Source: Lachnospiraceae bacterium (GTDB taxonomy: Bacteria; Bacillota; Clostridia; Lachnospirales; Lachnospiraceae). Taken from it: DNA of 64,000 bases. The notes beneath the pieces were generated by a model. The model was given only the letters and a program-made list of their open reading frames with translations. It was not told where the DNA came from and made no database searches. Position numbers and translations under genes: made by a program. The stretch is taken from the NCBI GenBank assembly GCA_910575105.1, contig CAJTDK010000009.1, positions 62,001 through 126,000 of the forward strand, read 5' to 3'. Of this stretch, positions 41,501-49,262 are shown piece by piece (positions within the stretch are counted from its first letter, which is position 1; the number at the start of each line of letters is the position of its first letter).

Positions 41501-42132
41501 GCGACGGATGGGCTTACGATATCGGATTCGGCGGCGTTGACCATGTGCTTGCAAGCGGCGAGGACATTAACGTTATGGTATTCGATACAGAGGTTTACTC
41601 CAACACAGGCGGACAGTCCTCCAAGGCTACGAAGACAGGCGCTACCGCACAGTTCGCGGCAGGCGGAAAAGAGACGAAGAAGAAAGATCTTGCCGGAATC
41701 GCGATGAGCTACGGCTATGTATATGTTGCCCAGATCGCGATGGGCGCTGACTTCAACCAGACTGTAAAGGCAATCGCTGAGGCAGAGGCTTATCCGGGAC
41801 CGTCACTGATCATCGCTTACGCTCCATGTATCAACCATGGTATTAAGAAGGGCATGAGCAAGGCTCAGACCGAGGAGCAGTTAGCTGTAGAGTGCGGATA
41901 CTGGAACAACTTCCGGTTCAATCCGGCTGCAGAGGGCGCGAAGTTCACGCTGGACAGCAAAGAGCCTAAGAAGGAAGAGTATCAGGCATTCCTTGACGGA
42001 GAGGTTCGTTACAATGCACTGAAGAGAGCTAATCCGGAGAAGGCTGAGAGATTGTTCACAAAGAACGAGGCAGAGGCTATGGAGAGATACGCTTATCTGA
42101 AGAAACTGGTTACTCTGTATGGGGAAGACTAA
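38599..42132 (+). CDS. nifJ: Pyruvate:ferredoxin (flavodoxin) oxidoreductase
   Basis: A 1177-residue single-chain PFOR: oxidises pyruvate with CoA to acetyl-CoA and CO2, reducing ferredoxin, the central step of clostridial fermentation. Domains in order: N-terminal pyrimidine-binding region ([27 protein letters not shown]), core and CoA region, two 4Fe-4S motifs ([15 protein letters not shown] and [13 protein letters not shown]), and the TPP domain with [32 protein letters not shown] and [14 protein letters not shown]. Full length, strong SD, its codons look biased to frequent ones, as for a highly expressed gene. Flanked by its own promoter and terminator. Confidence 0.98.
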   Translation: [1177 protein letters not shown]

Positions 42133-42191
42133 GATTGATAAATAAGACAAAGAGGTTACCGGTCACAGAGTGAAGGGTAACATGTAGAGAA

Positions 42192-42219
42192 GGCGGCCGC
42201 GGCAAGCGGCTGCCTTTTT
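42192..42219 (+). terminator. PFOR terminator
   Basis: GGCGGCCGC (42192-42200) pairs with GCGGCTGCC (42206-42214, one G-T pair), loop GGCAA, then TTTTTA. Confidence 0.92.
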
Positions 42220-42233
42220 ATGGAAGAAAATTA

Positions 42234-42263
42234 TTGTATAGAGAGACAGGGCTATAGTATAAT
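42234..42263 (+). promoter_or_regulatory. Hemerythrin promoter
   Basis: TTGTAT (42234-42239), 18-bp spacer, TATAAT (42258-42263), 57 bp before the ATG. Confidence 0.6.
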
Positions 42264-42319
42264 ATATTCGTCTGGTTTAATCCGGAAGGAAATATCTGGC
42301 AACAAAGGAGAGAGGATAC

Positions 42320-42715
42320 ATGACGAAGTATGAGCTTACAAAAGATCTGGAAACGGGAAATGCAATGATCGACCAGGAACACAGGGAGCTGTTTGGGGCA
42401 GTCAACCGCCTGTTTGAGGCATGCAGCAAGGGGCAGGGGAGAGCCGGTATAGATCCGGCAGTCCAGTTTCTGCTGGGCTATGTGGACAAGCATTTTGCTC
42501 ACGAGGAACGGCTGCAGCAGACGAGCGGCTATCCAAATATGGCGGCGCACAAGACCTTCCATGCAGGCTATAAAAAGACGTTGAAGGAGCTTGCGGCGCA
42601 GCTTCCTGCTGAGGGAGCGACAGTAGGGGATTTGAGCAAACTGAACAAGCATATCGCTGTGCTGATCAGCCATATCCGGAACGAGGATAAGAGGCTTGGA
42701 GAGTTTTTGAAATAA
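42320..42715 (+). CDS. Bacteriohemerythrin
   Basis: A 131-residue single-domain hemerythrin, a four-helix bundle with a non-haem di-iron site that binds O2. Iron ligands are in order: MIDQEHRELF (His21), YVDKHFAHEERLQQ (His and Glu), MAAHKTFHAGY (His, His) and NKHIAVLISHIRNEDKRL (His, Asp). GGAGAGAGG is upstream of the ATG. In an anaerobe it probably scavenges or delivers oxygen, or protects oxygen-labile enzymes; it stands right behind PFOR, which is oxygen-sensitive, but has its own promoter. Confidence 0.94.
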   Translation: MTKYELTKDLETGNAMIDQEHRELFGAVNRLFEACSKGQGRAGIDPAVQFLLGYVDKHFAHEERLQQTSGYPNMAAHKTFHAGYKKTLKELAAQLPAEGATVGDLSKLNKHIAVLISHIRNEDKRLGEFLK

Positions 42716-42744
42716 AAAGGCCTGTCTATACAGAAAGCGTGCTC

Positions 42745-42798
42745 TTGCGTTTTGCTGGCTGCAATGCTATATTAGAGAAAATACTTTAATAAAGTATA
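42745..42798 (+). promoter_or_regulatory. ROK gene promoter and operator
   Basis: TTGCGT (42745-42750), 17-bp spacer, TATATT (42768-42773). Just downstream TACTTT-AAT-AAAGTA (42782-42796) is a perfect inverted repeat. TTAATAAAGTATA (42786-42798) recurs exactly at 44127-44139 before the polyol dehydrogenase gene. Confidence 0.7.
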
Positions 42799-42808
42799 GA
42801 GGTGAAAG

Positions 42809-43933
42809 ATGAAAAAGCAGTCAACAAACATGGAAGTCAAAAAGAATAACCGGAATTATATCTTCCGCTACATATGTAAGCATGGCGTAGTGTCCAATCC
42901 GGACATTTCCTATGCCGTTAAGATGAGCCTGCCTACGGTGACGCAGAACACGAAGGAGCTTATCGGGCGCGGGCTGGTGGAAGAGACGGGCGAGCTTGAG
43001 TCAACAGGGGGAAGGAGGGCGAAGGGACTTACTGTGGCGGCGAACGCGAAGCTGGCGGTGGGACTGGATATCACGAAGAACCATATCGGGCTTATCCTTA
43101 CGAATCTGACGGGAGAGATCTTGAGGTATAACCGGATTTTTCTGCCTTTTTCGGACGGGGAGGATTATTACCTGACGGTGAATGACAGGCTGGAGGAGTT
43201 CCTTGACGAAGTGTCTGCAGACAGAGAGAAGTTGCTGGGGCTTGGAATCTCCTTTCCCGGTATCGTTGATCTGGATAGGGAGCTGATCGTCCATTCCCAC
43301 ATATTGGGCGTTGATTCGGTGCCGTTTGCATCGGTGAGCCGCTTTTTTGCCTATCCCTGCTATTTTCTGAATGATGCCAATGCGGGGGCATACGCAGAGG
43401 GGATACGTTCAGAGAGCATGGAGCGTTTCTTTTATATATCCCTGAGCAATACGGTAGGCGGAGCGCTTTTTGACAATGATGAGCTGATACAGGGGAAGGG
43501 GTTTAGGTGCGGGGAAGTGGGGCACATGACTGTTGTGCCGGACGGTGCACCCTGCTATTGTGGGAAACAGGGATGTCTGGACGCCTACTGTGCGGCTGTG
43601 TATCTGTCAGACGCTGCGGATGGAAAGCTGGAGCGGTTCTTTGCAGGGCTTGGGCGCGGGGAGGAAGCGTTCTGTAAGGTCTGGGACCGCTATACGGATT
43701 ATCTTGCCATAGCGGTCAACAATATCCATATGATCCTGGACTGTGATATCGTTCTGGGCGGATATGTAGGAAGCTTCGCCCGGGGACATATCCAGGAGAT
43801 CCGGGAGAAGGTGTCAAAGAGAAATACATTTGCGGGGGACGGCGCATTTATCAAAAGCTGTAATTATAAGACGGGGGCGGCGGCTCTGGGCGCGGCGCTT
43901 AAGGTGATCGAGCTGTTTATTAAGGAAATCTAA
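42809..43933 (+). CDS. ROK-family transcriptional regulator
   Basis: A 374-residue ROK repressor (XylR/NagC type). N-terminal winged helix (YRNYIFRYICK... DISYAVKMSLPTVTQNTKELIGRGLVEETG) and a ROK domain with LTVAANAKLAVGLDI (P-loop-like start), GLGISFPGIVD, NDANAGAYAEG and the zinc motif GEVGHMTVVPDGAPCYCGKQGCLDAY. Such proteins sense a sugar or sugar phosphate. The next genes are a polyol dehydrogenase and a GPH carrier, and a 13-bp sequence is shared by this gene's and the dehydrogenase's upstream regions, so it probably controls both and itself. Confidence 0.92.
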   Translation: MKKQSTNMEVKKNNRNYIFRYICKHGVVSNPDISYAVKMSLPTVTQNTKELIGRGLVEETGELESTGGRRAKGLTVAANAKLAVGLDITKNHIGLILTNLTGEILRYNRIFLPFSDGEDYYLTVNDRLEEFLDEVSADREKLLGLGISFPGIVDLDRELIVHSHILGVDSVPFASVSRFFAYPCYFLNDANAGAYAEGIRSESMERFFYISLSNTVGGALFDNDELIQGKGFRCGEVGHMTVVPDGAPCYCGKQGCLDAYCAAVYLSDAADGKLERFFAGLGRGEEAFCKVWDRYTDYLAIAVNNIHMILDCDIVLGGYVGSFARGHIQEIREKVSKRNTFAGDGAFIKSCNYKTGAAALGAALKVIELFIKEI

Positions 43934-44078
43934 AAAATGAAATAAGAACAGATGGAGGGATTCTGGTGACAGAGTCTCTTTTTTTGTCCTTCAAAGCTTC
44001 TTTATCGTTGTTTTTACTAAAAAGTAATGCGTCAAATTGGAGATAATGACGAAATGAAATCGGGATCGACGTTTTCTA

Positions 44079-44139
44079 TTGACAAATCATTTAGCAAACA
44101 CTAAAATAAATACATAATAAAATAGATTAATAAAGTATA
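44079..44139 (+). promoter_or_regulatory. Promoter and operators of the polyol dehydrogenase
   Basis: TTGACA (44079-44084), 17-bp spacer, TAAAAT (44102-44107). TTTAG-CAAACA-CTAAA (44090-44105) is an inverted repeat within the core promoter, and TTAATAAAGTATA (44127-44139) matches 13 of 13 bases of the ROK operator. Negative control by the ROK protein is inferred. Confidence 0.7.
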
Positions 44140-44160
44140 TATAAAAAGGAGGATACAACA

Positions 44161-45216
44161 GTGGAAGGAACGATGAAAACGGCGGTGATGCTCGGTGTCG
44201 GGGAGATGGGATTTGAGGAGAGGGAGATTCCGGCGGTGAAGGATAACGAGGTGTTAGTGAAGCTGGAATATATAGGGATATGCGGAAGCGATCTGCATTA
44301 CTATGAGACGGGCGCCATCGGCAATTATGTAGTGGAGCCGCCCTTTGTCCTGGGGCACGAGCCGGGAGGCACCGTAGTTGAAGTGGGAAAGGCGGTCAGG
44401 CATTTACAGGTGGGGGACAGAGTGGCATTAGAGCCGGGAAAGACATGCGGACACTGTGAATTCTGTAAGACCGGACGCTACAATCTCTGCCCGGATGTGG
44501 TATTTTTTGCCACACCGCCGGTTGACGGAGTATTCCAGGAGTATGTTGCCCACGAGGCGGATCTGTGCTTTAAGCTGCCGGAGAATGTAAGCACGCTGGA
44601 GGGCGCCCTGATCGAGCCTCTGGCGGTAGGGTTCCACGCGGCGATGCAGGGAGGCGCGAGGGCAGGACAGACAGCGGTAGTCATGGGTGCGGGCTGCATC
44701 GGCCTGGTGACGATGATGGCGTTAAAGGCTATGGGCGTATCGAAGGTCTATGTAGTGGATATTATGGAAAAGCGTCTGGAAAAAGCTCTGGAGTTAGGCG
44801 CTGACGGGGTGATCAACGGAAAAGAAAGGGATGCGGTACAGGAGGTACTGACGCTTACCGACGGAAGAGGGTGCGACCTTGCAGTCGAGACTGCCGGAAC
44901 GGACTTTACCACAGTACAGACCATACATATGACAAAGAAGGGCTCCAATATCGTGCTGGTAGGCTACAGCAAGAACGGGGAGATGACGTTGCCTATGAGC
45001 CTGGTTCTTGATAAAGAACTGACATTTAAGACCGTATTCCGCTACCGTCACATCTATCCCATGGCGATTGAGGCAGTGGCAGCGGGAAAGGTGAATTTAA
45101 AAGGGATCGTGACGGATGTGTTTTCACTGGATGAGGCGCAGAAGGCTATGGATTACAGCGTCAGCAACAAGGCAGATATCGTGAAGGCAGTTATCCGTAT
45201 CGCGGGAGAAGAGTAG
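44161..45216 (+). CDS. Zinc-dependent polyol (sorbitol/xylitol-type) dehydrogenase
   Basis: A 351-residue medium-chain dehydrogenase. Catalytic zinc site: GICGSDLHYY and GHEPGG; structural zinc: CGHCEFCKTGRYNLCP (four Cys). NAD-binding VMGAGCIGLVTMMALKAMG and VDIMEKRLEKALELGAD with the acidic residue favouring NAD. GTG 44161 is chosen since AGGAGG lies 8 bases ahead; an ATG at 44173 is possible. Substrate class (L-iditol, xylitol, sorbitol or similar) is from family resemblance and from the neighbouring GPH carrier and ROK regulator. Confidence 0.9.
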   Translation: MEGTMKTAVMLGVGEMGFEEREIPAVKDNEVLVKLEYIGICGSDLHYYETGAIGNYVVEPPFVLGHEPGGTVVEVGKAVRHLQVGDRVALEPGKTCGHCEFCKTGRYNLCPDVVFFATPPVDGVFQEYVAHEADLCFKLPENVSTLEGALIEPLAVGFHAAMQGGARAGQTAVVMGAGCIGLVTMMALKAMGVSKVYVVDIMEKRLEKALELGADGVINGKERDAVQEVLTLTDGRGCDLAVETAGTDFTTVQTIHMTKKGSNIVLVGYSKNGEMTLPMSLVLDKELTFKTVFRYRHIYPMAIEAVAAGKVNLKGIVTDVFSLDEAQKAMDYSVSNKADIVKAVIRIAGEE

Positions 45217-45322
45217 GGCTTATCCGTGTCAGGAAGCCCGTGAGAGAAAGGGTAAATGTTTTTCTAGGAAGGCCCGGGGAGAAGGATAAAGGAAAATATG
45301 CAGGCAGGAGGCAGAAGGAGTA

Positions 45323-46693
45323 ATGGGAAATAAAGATTTGGATGTAAAGGTACCGTTGATCAGCAAGATCGCATACGGGATGGGAGATGTGGGCTGTAAT
45401 TTCAGTTGGATGTTCGTCGGCAACTTTCTGATGATATTTTATACCGATGTGTTTGGTATCGGTATGAGCGCAGTGGCCGGCCTGATGCTGTTCTCACGGT
45501 TCTGGGATGCCATCAATGATCCGGTCATCGGGGGACTCAGTGACAAGACCCACACCAGATGGGGAAGATACAGACCATGGCTTTTGATCGCGGCGCCTCT
45601 TACGGCGGTAGTGCTGATGCTGACCTTCTGGGCGCACCCAGACTGGCCGGATACGGCGAAGATCGTCTATATGGCAGTTACATATTGTATCCTTGTGCTG
45701 GGCTACACCTGTGTCAATATTCCTTACGGCACCCTGTGCGGTGCGATGACGCAGAATATCGAGGAGCGGGCGAAGATCAATACTTTCCGTTCTGTCAGTG
45801 CGATGATTGCCATCGGCATTATCAATATTGTGACGGTTCCGCTGATCACCGCTCTCGGTGGCGGTAATGACAAAAGAGGCTACCTTTTGATCGCTGTACT
45901 GTACGGATGTATCTTCGCGGCATGCCACATTTTCTGCTTCGCAAAGACGAAAGAAGTAGTGGAGGTCCCGGAAAAGGAAAAGACCTCCCTGAAGGTTCAG
46001 CTTTCTGCCGTTAAAAAAAATAAACCGTATATGATCGCGGTGGCGGGGCAATTCCTGTCCGGAATCACTCTTTACGGGAGAAATGCGGATGCGCTGTACT
46101 ACTTTACCTATGTGGAGGGGGATCAGGCATTATTCAGTACATACTCGCTGTTTATCATTATCCCTTCGATCATCGGCGCGGCGTGCTTTCCGTTTGTATT
46201 CAGGCTGACGAATAATAAAGGGCGTTCGGCGTCCATCTTTGCCCTGCTGACAGGAATAAGCATGTTCTGTATGTATTTTTTCACCGATGGTGGGTCGCCG
46301 GTTCCTTTCTACGCATGTTCCTGCCTGGCACAGTTCTTTTTCTCGGGCTTCAACACAGCTATCTACGCGATCGTACCGGACTGTGTGGAATATGGAGAGT
46401 GGAAGACCGGGCTTCGGAACGACGGTTTCCAGTACGCCTTCATCTCCCTGGGCAATAAGATCGGGATGGCGATCGGGACCTCTGTACTTGCGGGCATTCT
46501 GGGAATGCTTGGATATGTGGCGAACCAGCAGCAGAATCCGGCCGTATTGTCCGTGATCAAGCATTCCTTTACAACGGTTCCGGGAATGCTGTGGATCGTA
46601 ACGGCGGTAGTGCTGTATTTTTACCGACTGAATAAGAAAGCTTATAATCAGATCGTGGAGGAGATCCAGGAGAGAAAGAGGGCAGTGTCCTGA
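45323..46693 (+). CDS. GPH-family glycoside/polyol:cation symporter
   Basis: A 456-residue membrane protein with 12 helices of the glycoside-pentoside-hexuronide symporter family. Marks: KIAYGMGDVGCNFSW at the start, RFWDAINDPVIGGLSDKTHTRWGRYRPWLL (loop 2-3, cation site), NIPYGTLCGAMTQNIEERAKIN and YGEWKTGLRNDGFQYAFISLGNKIG. GGAGG sites precede the ATG. It lies 106 bp after the polyol dehydrogenase, so it most likely imports that enzyme's substrate. The operon is closed by MITE copy B, 20 bp after the stop. Confidence 0.93.
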   Translation: MGNKDLDVKVPLISKIAYGMGDVGCNFSWMFVGNFLMIFYTDVFGIGMSAVAGLMLFSRFWDAINDPVIGGLSDKTHTRWGRYRPWLLIAAPLTAVVLMLTFWAHPDWPDTAKIVYMAVTYCILVLGYTCVNIPYGTLCGAMTQNIEERAKINTFRSVSAMIAIGIINIVTVPLITALGGGNDKRGYLLIAVLYGCIFAACHIFCFAKTKEVVEVPEKEKTSLKVQLSAVKKNKPYMIAVAGQFLSGITLYGRNADALYYFTYVEGDQALFSTYSLFIIIPSIIGAACFPFVFRLTNNKGRSASIFALLTGISMFCMYFFTDGGSPVPFYACSCLAQFFFSGFNTAIYAIVPDCVEYGEWKTGLRNDGFQYAFISLGNKIGMAIGTSVLAGILGMLGYVANQQQNPAVLSVIKHSFTTVPGMLWIVTAVVLYFYRLNKKAYNQIVEEIQERKRAVS

Positions 46694-46713
46694 TTGGAGG
46701 GAGAAGACCAGTT

Positions 46714-46858
46714 GTTACTATTCATGGTACAGGAGCCGCTCATAGCAACGATTCGTGGCAGCATTCCTAAGTTTGCTGCGCAAAAGCCGCCATCACTCCT
46801 GTATCATGCTCTTACGGAATGCACAGCCAGTGCGCATTCCTGACTCATGAACAATAAC
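46714..46858 (+). mobile_element. MITE-like element, copy B (full, 145 bp)
   Basis: Left end GTTACTATTCATGG; the right end on the opposite strand reads GTTATTGTTCATGA (11 of 14). Flanked by a perfect 8-bp duplication GACCAGTT (46706-46713 and 46859-46866). Over its length it is close to copy A, with the same three-hairpin plan, but CGGCCCGGGGGCC is replaced by a decayed GGTACAGGAGCCG. Lies between the GPH carrier and the lysine riboswitch promoter. Confidence 0.88.
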
Positions 46859-46898
46859 GACCAGTTAACAAAAAATTGCAAAAAAAGTACGACATACA

Positions 46899-46927
46899 TT
46901 GACAACAGACCTTAAACATGTTAAAAA
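46899..46927 (+). promoter_or_regulatory. Promoter of the riboswitch-NhaC transcript
   Basis: TTGACA (46899-46904), 17-bp spacer, TAAAAA (46922-46927), about 27 bp before the aptamer. Confidence 0.6.
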
Positions 46928-46953
46928 TGTACTATATGAATAACAGAAGACAT

Positions 46954-47107
46954 GATAGAGGCGCGGATTTCATCAGTAGTGCAGGGCCATAGTCGGGGGA
47001 CTGTCCTGCAGGAAAGGGGAAGCCGCCGAAGAGACCCTCTCCCCAAGGATGATCTCTGGGACGCAGGCAGAATATGTTGCGGACTGTCACAGAAGTGGAG
47101 CGCTATC
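46954..47107 (+). promoter_or_regulatory. Lysine riboswitch (L box)
   Basis: Aptamer with conserved blocks in order: GATAGAGGCGCG (5' side of P1 and J), TCATCAGTAGT, GGAAAGGGGAAGCCGCCGAAG, then CTGGGACGCAGGC, GGACTGTCAC and the closing GGAGCGCTATC. P1 pairs GATAG with CTATC. The match to the lysC-type L box of Bacillus is strong by eye. It is followed at 47144 by a terminator, so lysine should stop transcription into the NhaC carrier gene. Expression-platform alternatives (anti-terminator) are not resolved here. Confidence 0.94.
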
Positions 47108-47143
47108 GGTGTATGGAGTATGATATATAATAGAGATAGTTGT

Positions 47144-47196
47144 ATGCCATGAGCGCGCCCGGAAAAAGCGTTGTTCATGGCATTTTATATTTTTTA
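47144..47196 (+). terminator. Riboswitch-controlled terminator
   Basis: ATGCCATGA (47144-47152) and TCATGGCAT (47175-47183) form a perfect 9-bp stem, then TTTATATTTTTT. Lies between aptamer and gene. Confidence 0.88.
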
Positions 47197-47215
47197 CCTT
47201 CAGAAAGGATTTGAG

Positions 47216-48850
47216 ATGATGAGAGAAAAGAAAAAAGCAATGTGGGGGGTAATTACACTCCTCGGGATTCTCCTGATGAGCAGTATGACCGTATTTGCGG
47301 CAGACGATGCAGCAGAGTACGTGCCGGCGATGTACGCCTCCTTCTGGTCGCTGGTTCCTCCAGTGGTGGCCATCGTTCTTGCGCTGATTACAAAAGAGGT
47401 TTACAGCTCCCTGTTTATCGGAATTGTGATCGGAGGAGTATTTTATTCGGGATTTTCTTTTGAAACGACGGTACTCCATGTATTTCAGGACGGTATCGTG
47501 GGGGTTCTTACGGATGCCTACAATATGGGAATCTTAGTGTTCCTTGTTATTCTGGGCGTTATGGTCTGTATGATGAACAAGGCGGGCGGTTCGGCGGCTT
47601 TCGGGCGCTGGGCCAGCGAGCATATCAAAAGCCGTGTGGGGGCGCAGCTCGCGACGATCCTTCTCGGCGTGCTGATTTTTATTGATGACTATTTTAACTG
47701 TCTGACGGTGGGAAGCGTGATGCGGCCGGTGACGGATAAGCACAATGTGTCCAGGGCGAAGCTTTCCTACCTGATTGATGCGACGGCGGCTCCGGTGTGC
47801 ATCATCGCGCCGATCTCTTCCTGGGCGGCAGCGGTGACCGGATTTGTAGAGGGGGAGGACGGATTTTCCATCTTTATCCGTGCCATTCCGTTTAACTACT
47901 ATGCGATTCTTACGATTGTCATGATGGTGACTGTCGTGCTGTTAAAGATGGATTACGGCCCGATGAAGCTGCATGAGAAGAATGCAGTCGCGGGGGATCT
48001 CTACACAACTCCGGACCGTCCTTATGCCAATGCGGAGGAAGATATAACGGAGAGCAGGGGCGGGGTCATCGATCTGCTCTTCCCGGTTATCGTGCTGATC
48101 ATCTGCTGTGTCATCGGTATGATCTACACAGGCGGATTCTTTAGCGGAACCGGCTTTGTGGAGGCGTTTTCCGGAAGTGATGCGTCTGTCGGGCTGATGC
48201 TTGGAAGCTTCTTTGCCTTTGCTGTCACCATCGTGTTCTATGCGGTAAGGAAGGTGCTGAAGTTCAATGAGTCGATGGCTTGCATCCCGGACGGCTTTAA
48301 GGCGATGGTTCCGGCGATCCTGATCCTGACCTTTGCGTGGACGTTAAAGGCGATGACAGACAGTCTCGGGGCGAAGGAGTATGTGGCGGCAGTCGTTGAA
48401 AATGCTACCGGGCTGTTAAGCCTTCTTCCGGCGATCATCTTCCTCGTAGCGTGTTTCCTTGCATTTGCGACAGGAACATCCTGGGGAACCTTTGGCATCC
48501 TGATCCCGATCGTTGTAGCGGTATTTGTCGGGAAGAATGAGACGATGATGATCATGTCCATCTCCGCATGTATGGCGGGGGCAGTCTGCGGCGATCACTG
48601 TTCGCCGATCTCGGATACGACGATCATGGCATCTGCGGGGGCACAGTGCAACCACGTCAACCATGTGACGACGCAGCTTCCGTATGCGGTTACAGTGGCG
48701 GTAGTGTCCTGCGTGACATACCTGCTCGCGGGAGTCTTGCAGAATTTTATCGCGGGTGCGCTCGTGGCGGTTATCGCGCTTGTGATCGGAATCGTGCTGA
48801 TGATCGGTACATTACTTGTGATGCGGATGATGACGGCAGAAAAGAATTAG
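47216..48850 (+). CDS. NhaC-family lysine transporter (LysW-like)
   Basis: A 544-residue membrane protein with about 12-14 helices and a cleavable-looking N-terminus (LLGILLMSSMTVFAAD). NhaC superfamily marks: SLFIGIVIGGVFYSG, FIDDYFNCLTVGSVMRPVTDKHNVSRAKLSYLIDATAAPVCIIAPISSW and FATGTSWGTFGILIPI ... GDHCSPISDTTIMASAGA. By sequence alone this would be called a Na+/H+ antiporter, but the lysine riboswitch in its leader makes it a lysine (or related amino acid) importer of the LysW kind. ATG 47216 follows AAAGGA; earlier in-frame starts lie inside the terminator. Ends with a strong hairpin. Confidence 0.9.
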   Translation: MMREKKKAMWGVITLLGILLMSSMTVFAADDAAEYVPAMYASFWSLVPPVVAIVLALITKEVYSSLFIGIVIGGVFYSGFSFETTVLHVFQDGIVGVLTDAYNMGILVFLVILGVMVCMMNKAGGSAAFGRWASEHIKSRVGAQLATILLGVLIFIDDYFNCLTVGSVMRPVTDKHNVSRAKLSYLIDATAAPVCIIAPISSWAAAVTGFVEGEDGFSIFIRAIPFNYYAILTIVMMVTVVLLKMDYGPMKLHEKNAVAGDLYTTPDRPYANAEEDITESRGGVIDLLFPVIVLIICCVIGMIYTGGFFSGTGFVEAFSGSDASVGLMLGSFFAFAVTIVFYAVRKVLKFNESMACIPDGFKAMVPAILILTFAWTLKAMTDSLGAKEYVAAVVENATGLLSLLPAIIFLVACFLAFATGTSWGTFGILIPIVVAVFVGKNETMMIMSISACMAGAVCGDHCSPISDTTIMASAGAQCNHVNHVTTQLPYAVTVAVVSCVTYLLAGVLQNFIAGALVAVIALVIGIVLMIGTLLVMRMMTAEKN

Positions 48851-48865
48851 AGACGATGGGAAATG

Positions 48866-48894
48866 GGCAGGAATCCGGTAAGCGGGTTCCTGCC
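48866..48894 (+). terminator. Terminator after the lysine transporter
   Basis: GGCAGGAA (48866-48873) pairs with TTCCTGCC (48887-48894), then TTTGCGG. The stem is perfect, the T-run short. Confidence 0.75.
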
Positions 48895-49261
48895 TTTGCG
48901 GTGCCTCCCCATGAAACACTTTCCTGCGGACTTTGCGGCAAATGCAAAGCTCGGAGTGAAAAGTAATCGAGGAAGAAAAAATAGAAAAATTTAATAGATG
49001 AATTCGGTGATTTTGGATCGTATGATGTTCATTTGACATATTATCGCTATATTATCAGAAAAGAAGCATCCTCGTTCCGGGCACATTAGGAAATGTGATG
49101 AAAATTATTTCTCATAAATGAAAAATATTTCTTTATATTTCGAATAATCTGACAAATTTCTCAGTTAAAATCCATAATATCCATAGAAAATGCAAATAAA
49201 TAAAATATTTTTGAACCAAAAACCAATAAGTCCGGCCTAAATATATGGAAAAACAGCAAAG
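48895..49261 (+). other. AT-rich regulatory gap before grdX
   Basis: No gene. The first 70 bases are mid-GC (TTTGCGGCAAATGC and GCAAAGCTCGGAG resemble a short piece of the MITE middle, too short to claim). From about 48970 it is very AT-rich with many A/T tracts, which suits an intrinsically bent region between a sigma-54 enhancer and promoter. The direct repeats at 49098-49132 lie here. Confidence 0.5.
49098..49132 (+). promoter_or_regulatory. Direct repeat, candidate enhancer site
   Basis: ATGAAAATTATTTCT (49098-49112) and ATGAAAAATATTTCT (49118-49132) are 14 of 15 identical, exactly 20 bp apart (two helical turns), 130-165 bp upstream of the sigma-54 promoter. Position and phasing fit an upstream activator site for a bacterial enhancer-binding protein; direct repeat geometry is less usual than a palindrome. 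Confidence 0.45.
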
Positions 49262-49262
49262 T

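Noticed and set aside
47171-47215. Earlier start of the lysine carrier
   Set aside because: The codons lie inside the riboswitch terminator stem; ATG 47216 has the ribosome site and begins the signal-like segment.
48917-48960. Possible sixth MITE fragment (GCAAAGCTCGGAG near 48945)
   Set aside because: Only about 12 bases match the middle of copy C and neither end is present; too short to call.
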